Assembly: GCF_036057275.1 (NCBI RefSeq)
Contig: NZ_CP107945.1
Span: 8,370,001-8,434,000, forward strand
Direction of reading: 5' to 3'
Origin: Streptomyces sp. NBC_00390
Lineage (GTDB): Bacteria > Actinomycetota > Actinomycetes > Streptomycetales > Streptomycetaceae
Length of the DNA stretch: 64,000 nt
Every line of letters begins with the position of its first letter. Within the stretch, counting starts at the first letter, position 1. Shown piece by piece: positions 62,245 to 64,000 of the stretch. Both the position numbers and the translations under genes were made by a program. The notes under the pieces were generated by a model. It did no database searches. It had not been told where the DNA came from and was given only the letters and a program-made list of their open reading frames with translations.

Positions 62245-62745
62245 ATGACTGCTCAAGCACCCCCTGAACCAGTAGGGCCGGTCGAACTGCACGCACTGAA
62301 CCCGGATTGCGGGGCCACAAGGACCGACCAGCTCTTCTGCGAAAGTCACGGGAACGCGGCAGGCGACCCGCGCGACCCCCACCTCGCACTGGTGAGTGCC
62401 GGTGCCCGGGACGTCAGCCGGCTGCGACGCCTTGCGAAGGAATTCCTTACCGACCTGAAACTGTCGCCTGCGGCACGCGACGACGCTCTCCTCATCATCT
62501 CCGAGCTCGTCACCAATGCGGTACTCCACGCCCTGCCACCGACTGCTCTGCGAGTGCGCTGCATCCAGCGACAAGTCCTGCGAATCGAAGTCACTGACGG
62601 CGGCCCGCAACCCGATCCACCGCCCAGAGTCGACGAGCAAGGGGAACATGGTCGTGGCATGCAGATCGTGGCCGCCATGGCGATTCGCCACGGCACGGTT
62701 ACACACGCAGGCGGCGCCACCCGCTGGGCAGAGCTGCACCCCTGA
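62245..62745 (+). CDS. Anti-sigma-type ATP-binding protein
   Basis: A 166-residue protein (ATG 62245; GTG 62242 is also possible), with a disordered ~60-residue N-terminus and a HATPase_c (GHKL) domain: LLIISELVTNAVLHALPPTA (N-box), VTDGGPQP (G1) and GRGMQIVAAM (G2). Such SpoIIAB/RsbW-like proteins phosphorylate anti-anti-sigma factors or regulate sigma factors in Streptomyces. It is controlled by an island-type operator, which suggests that this sugar pathway signals to stress or development. The partner gene is not next to it. Confidence 0.85.
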   Translation: MTAQAPPEPVGPVELHALNPDCGATRTDQLFCESHGNAAGDPRDPHLALVSAGARDVSRLRRLAKEFLTDLKLSPAARDDALLIISELVTNAVLHALPPTALRVRCIQRQVLRIEVTDGGPQPDPPPRVDEQGEHGRGMQIVAAMAIRHGTVTHAGGATRWAELHP

Positions 62746-63541
62746 TGAGCACGCTGCCGGCCCTGCGAGAGTGGCACCTCTCCCTGTTCCAGACGCCCGG
62801 TCGGGTAGGTCGTAGCCCCGGTGCCCATGCGAGTACCGCTGTGGCGTCCATGCAGGCCTCCAGCCCGAGAATTGCCGCCGATATTGGCGTGCCGCTGTCG
62901 TGGCCGGACGCGGCCGTCCTCGACAAGGTGGCCGCCGTCCTGCGCACTGTGTGAGGACCACGAAGAGCGGTCCGCCCGGTCGACGTGCGAAGGACTCCCG
63001 GGCGGACTCCGTTCCCCACGCTGCCCTGTCGCCGGCCGGGACACCGTGAACACGGCCGCAGTCTGGGCCGAACGAGGCAGCCCCCGATCGCTGCCGCGCG
63101 ATATGCCGTTCTGGTGATGACGAGATCGGCCGGTGCCGCCCGTCGCCCCACTCGCTCCGGCGTTCAACTGAGTGAGGGGTTTCAGGGTTGGGGCGTGCAT
63201 GTGTGACGGTCACGGAGGAGCTGCTGGCCCGGCGTCGGCGTCCCCCACACGCTTGCGGGCGCGGAGTCCGGGCGAAGGCTTGACCGTCACCCGGCCCAGG
63301 TCCGCCCGGGTTACAAGCGCAACGGTAGACCGGTCTCTGCGGATCTCCACCACAGCCGGCGTACCGAGCGCCGTCACCTGATGGGGCTTCGTGGAGTTCC
63401 CCGAGGTCGCTCTGCTTGCCCGGTCGGTCGGGTGGTTGACGAAGGGGTGGGCGGGAGCGGCCTTCCTTCGGCGTCGTGACGTGGTGGTGCCAGATGTGGC
63501 TTGACGTTGCCCCTGGGGGCAAGGTTCAGGTTGATCGCACC
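62746..63541. other. Gene-poor region
   Basis: A 69-residue frame starts at ATG 62745 overlapping the previous stop (MSTLPALREWHLSLFQTPGR and onwards), but it has weak coding character and is probably a relic. The rest has no recognised gene. Confidence 0.4.
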
Positions 63542-63930
63542 ATGATGATCAGTGAAGTCGCTCGACGCGCGGGTGTGACGACGAAGACGGTTCGCTATAC
63601 GAGTCGTTGGGGTTGATCACTCCTGCTCGGCTCGCCAACGGCTACCGCGAGTACTCCGAGCACGAAGCGCGGATGGTGCGCGAGGCCCGGGAGTTGAACC
63701 GATTGGGGATTCCGGCCGAGCGGACACGTCCGCTCCTCGAATGCCTGGCCGACGGCCGGGAGCACGCGGACGACTGTCCGTCCTCGCTGGCCGGCTACCG
63801 CGAGGCCATTGACGACCTGGCCCTGCGGATCGAGGAGCTCACCGCCCGTCGGGCGGTGCTGATCCGGCATCTGCACCATGCCGCCGCCACAGCCGCGCCG
63901 ACCGGCCCGGTGCTGAAGGGAGCACCATGA
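63542..63930 (+). pseudogene. MerR-family regulator with frameshift
   Basis: ATG 63542 begins MMISEVARRAGVTTKTVRY, a MerR helix-turn-helix, but then reads TSRWG and a stop. One base is missing near 63598-63600: the expected YYESLGL would need TATTACGAG where the sequence has TATACGAG. The downstream frame continues normally (GLITPARLANGYREYSEHEA, then the dimer helix) to TGA 63928-63930, which overlaps the next start. It is either a true frameshift or a sequencing error. Confidence 0.8.
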
Positions 63931-64000
63931 GCCACTGACCCGCCTCCCCGCAGGACCTGCCTGTCCCCGAGGACGACGGCGCGGCCGCTCATGTCCCGGG
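63927..64000 (+). pseudogene. Peroxiredoxin/thioredoxin-fold gene start with nonsense codon
   Basis: ATG 63927 overlaps the MerR stop. The frame reads MSH, then TGA (63936-63938), then PASPQDLPVPEDDGAAAHVP, which is the usual start of the peroxiredoxin that follows MerR genes of this type (pattern LPVPEDDGAADHLPG). The in-frame stop at codon 4 would block it unless translation restarts. The gene runs off the window. Confidence 0.65.

Noticed and set aside
62745..62954. 69-residue frame overlapping the ATP-binding protein stop
   Set aside because: It has a coupled-looking start (TGATG) but weak coding character and no domain; likely a relic or chance.

Overview
The window looks like a Streptomyces chromosome, from an accessory rather than a core region. 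It is very GC-rich, and its genes use GTG and ATG starts with G/C-ending codons. It carries a chaplin, an nSTAND-WD40 protein, an anti-sigma-type ATP-binding protein, and a DasR-like GntR regulator next to an amino-sugar phosphotransferase system. Intact genes are interspersed with at least a dozen decayed ones: transposase relics, the C-terminal ends of a cysteine desulfurase and a LigD polymerase domain, a UvrD-helicase scar, an EamA transporter, TPR and WD40 pieces, and a frameshifted MerR gene. A 3' fragment of a tRNA-Pro gene near 14.75 kb looks like an integration scar. 

Layout. 0-6.5 kb: an internally deleted IS5-type relic, a P-loop kinase, a decayed stretch, a Ser/Thr kinase with a seven-blade YVTN propeller, small secreted proteins and a two-domain chaplin. 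6.9-11.7 kb: a compact four-gene operon with a dynamin-like GTPase, a second P-loop GTPase, a tail-anchored protein and an unknown protein. This is the best candidate for a poorly described system. 11.7-21.6 kb: an ABC exporter, the tRNA scar, a pentapeptide-repeat membrane protein and several Streptomyces hypothetical proteins. 22-31 kb: an acyl-CoA dehydrogenase and SDR pair with a TetR-type palindrome, a divergent MerR and old-yellow-enzyme pair, an AraC regulator and a P450. 31-43 kb: an nSTAND-WD40 protein, a GT39-like membrane protein, a zinc alcohol dehydrogenase, a second-copy-type dnaK-grpE operon and an LCP protein. 43-51 kb: small lipoproteins and hypothetical proteins among relics. 

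51.3-62.7 kb: a self-contained PTS island. The left arm, read leftwards, encodes EIIB, EIIA, a HAD phosphatase and two Gfo/Idh/MocA dehydrogenases, every junction overlapping by 4 nt. The right arm encodes EIIC, HPr, EI, NagB, a ROK kinase and a TPR-like protein. A GntR/HutC regulator gene lies between the arms. Four palindromes with ACTGGT-type half-sites and a 4-nt spacer lie just downstream of recognisable promoters: one for each arm, one for the regulator, and one for an anti-sigma-type ATP-binding protein gene at 62.2 kb. The simplest reading is a private sugar or amino-sugar phosphotransferase pathway under one repressor, with a regulatory gene added to the regulon. The window ends in a MerR/peroxiredoxin pair, each carrying an inactivating lesion. 

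All calls rest on reading the sequence and on recalled family features. No database search was run.
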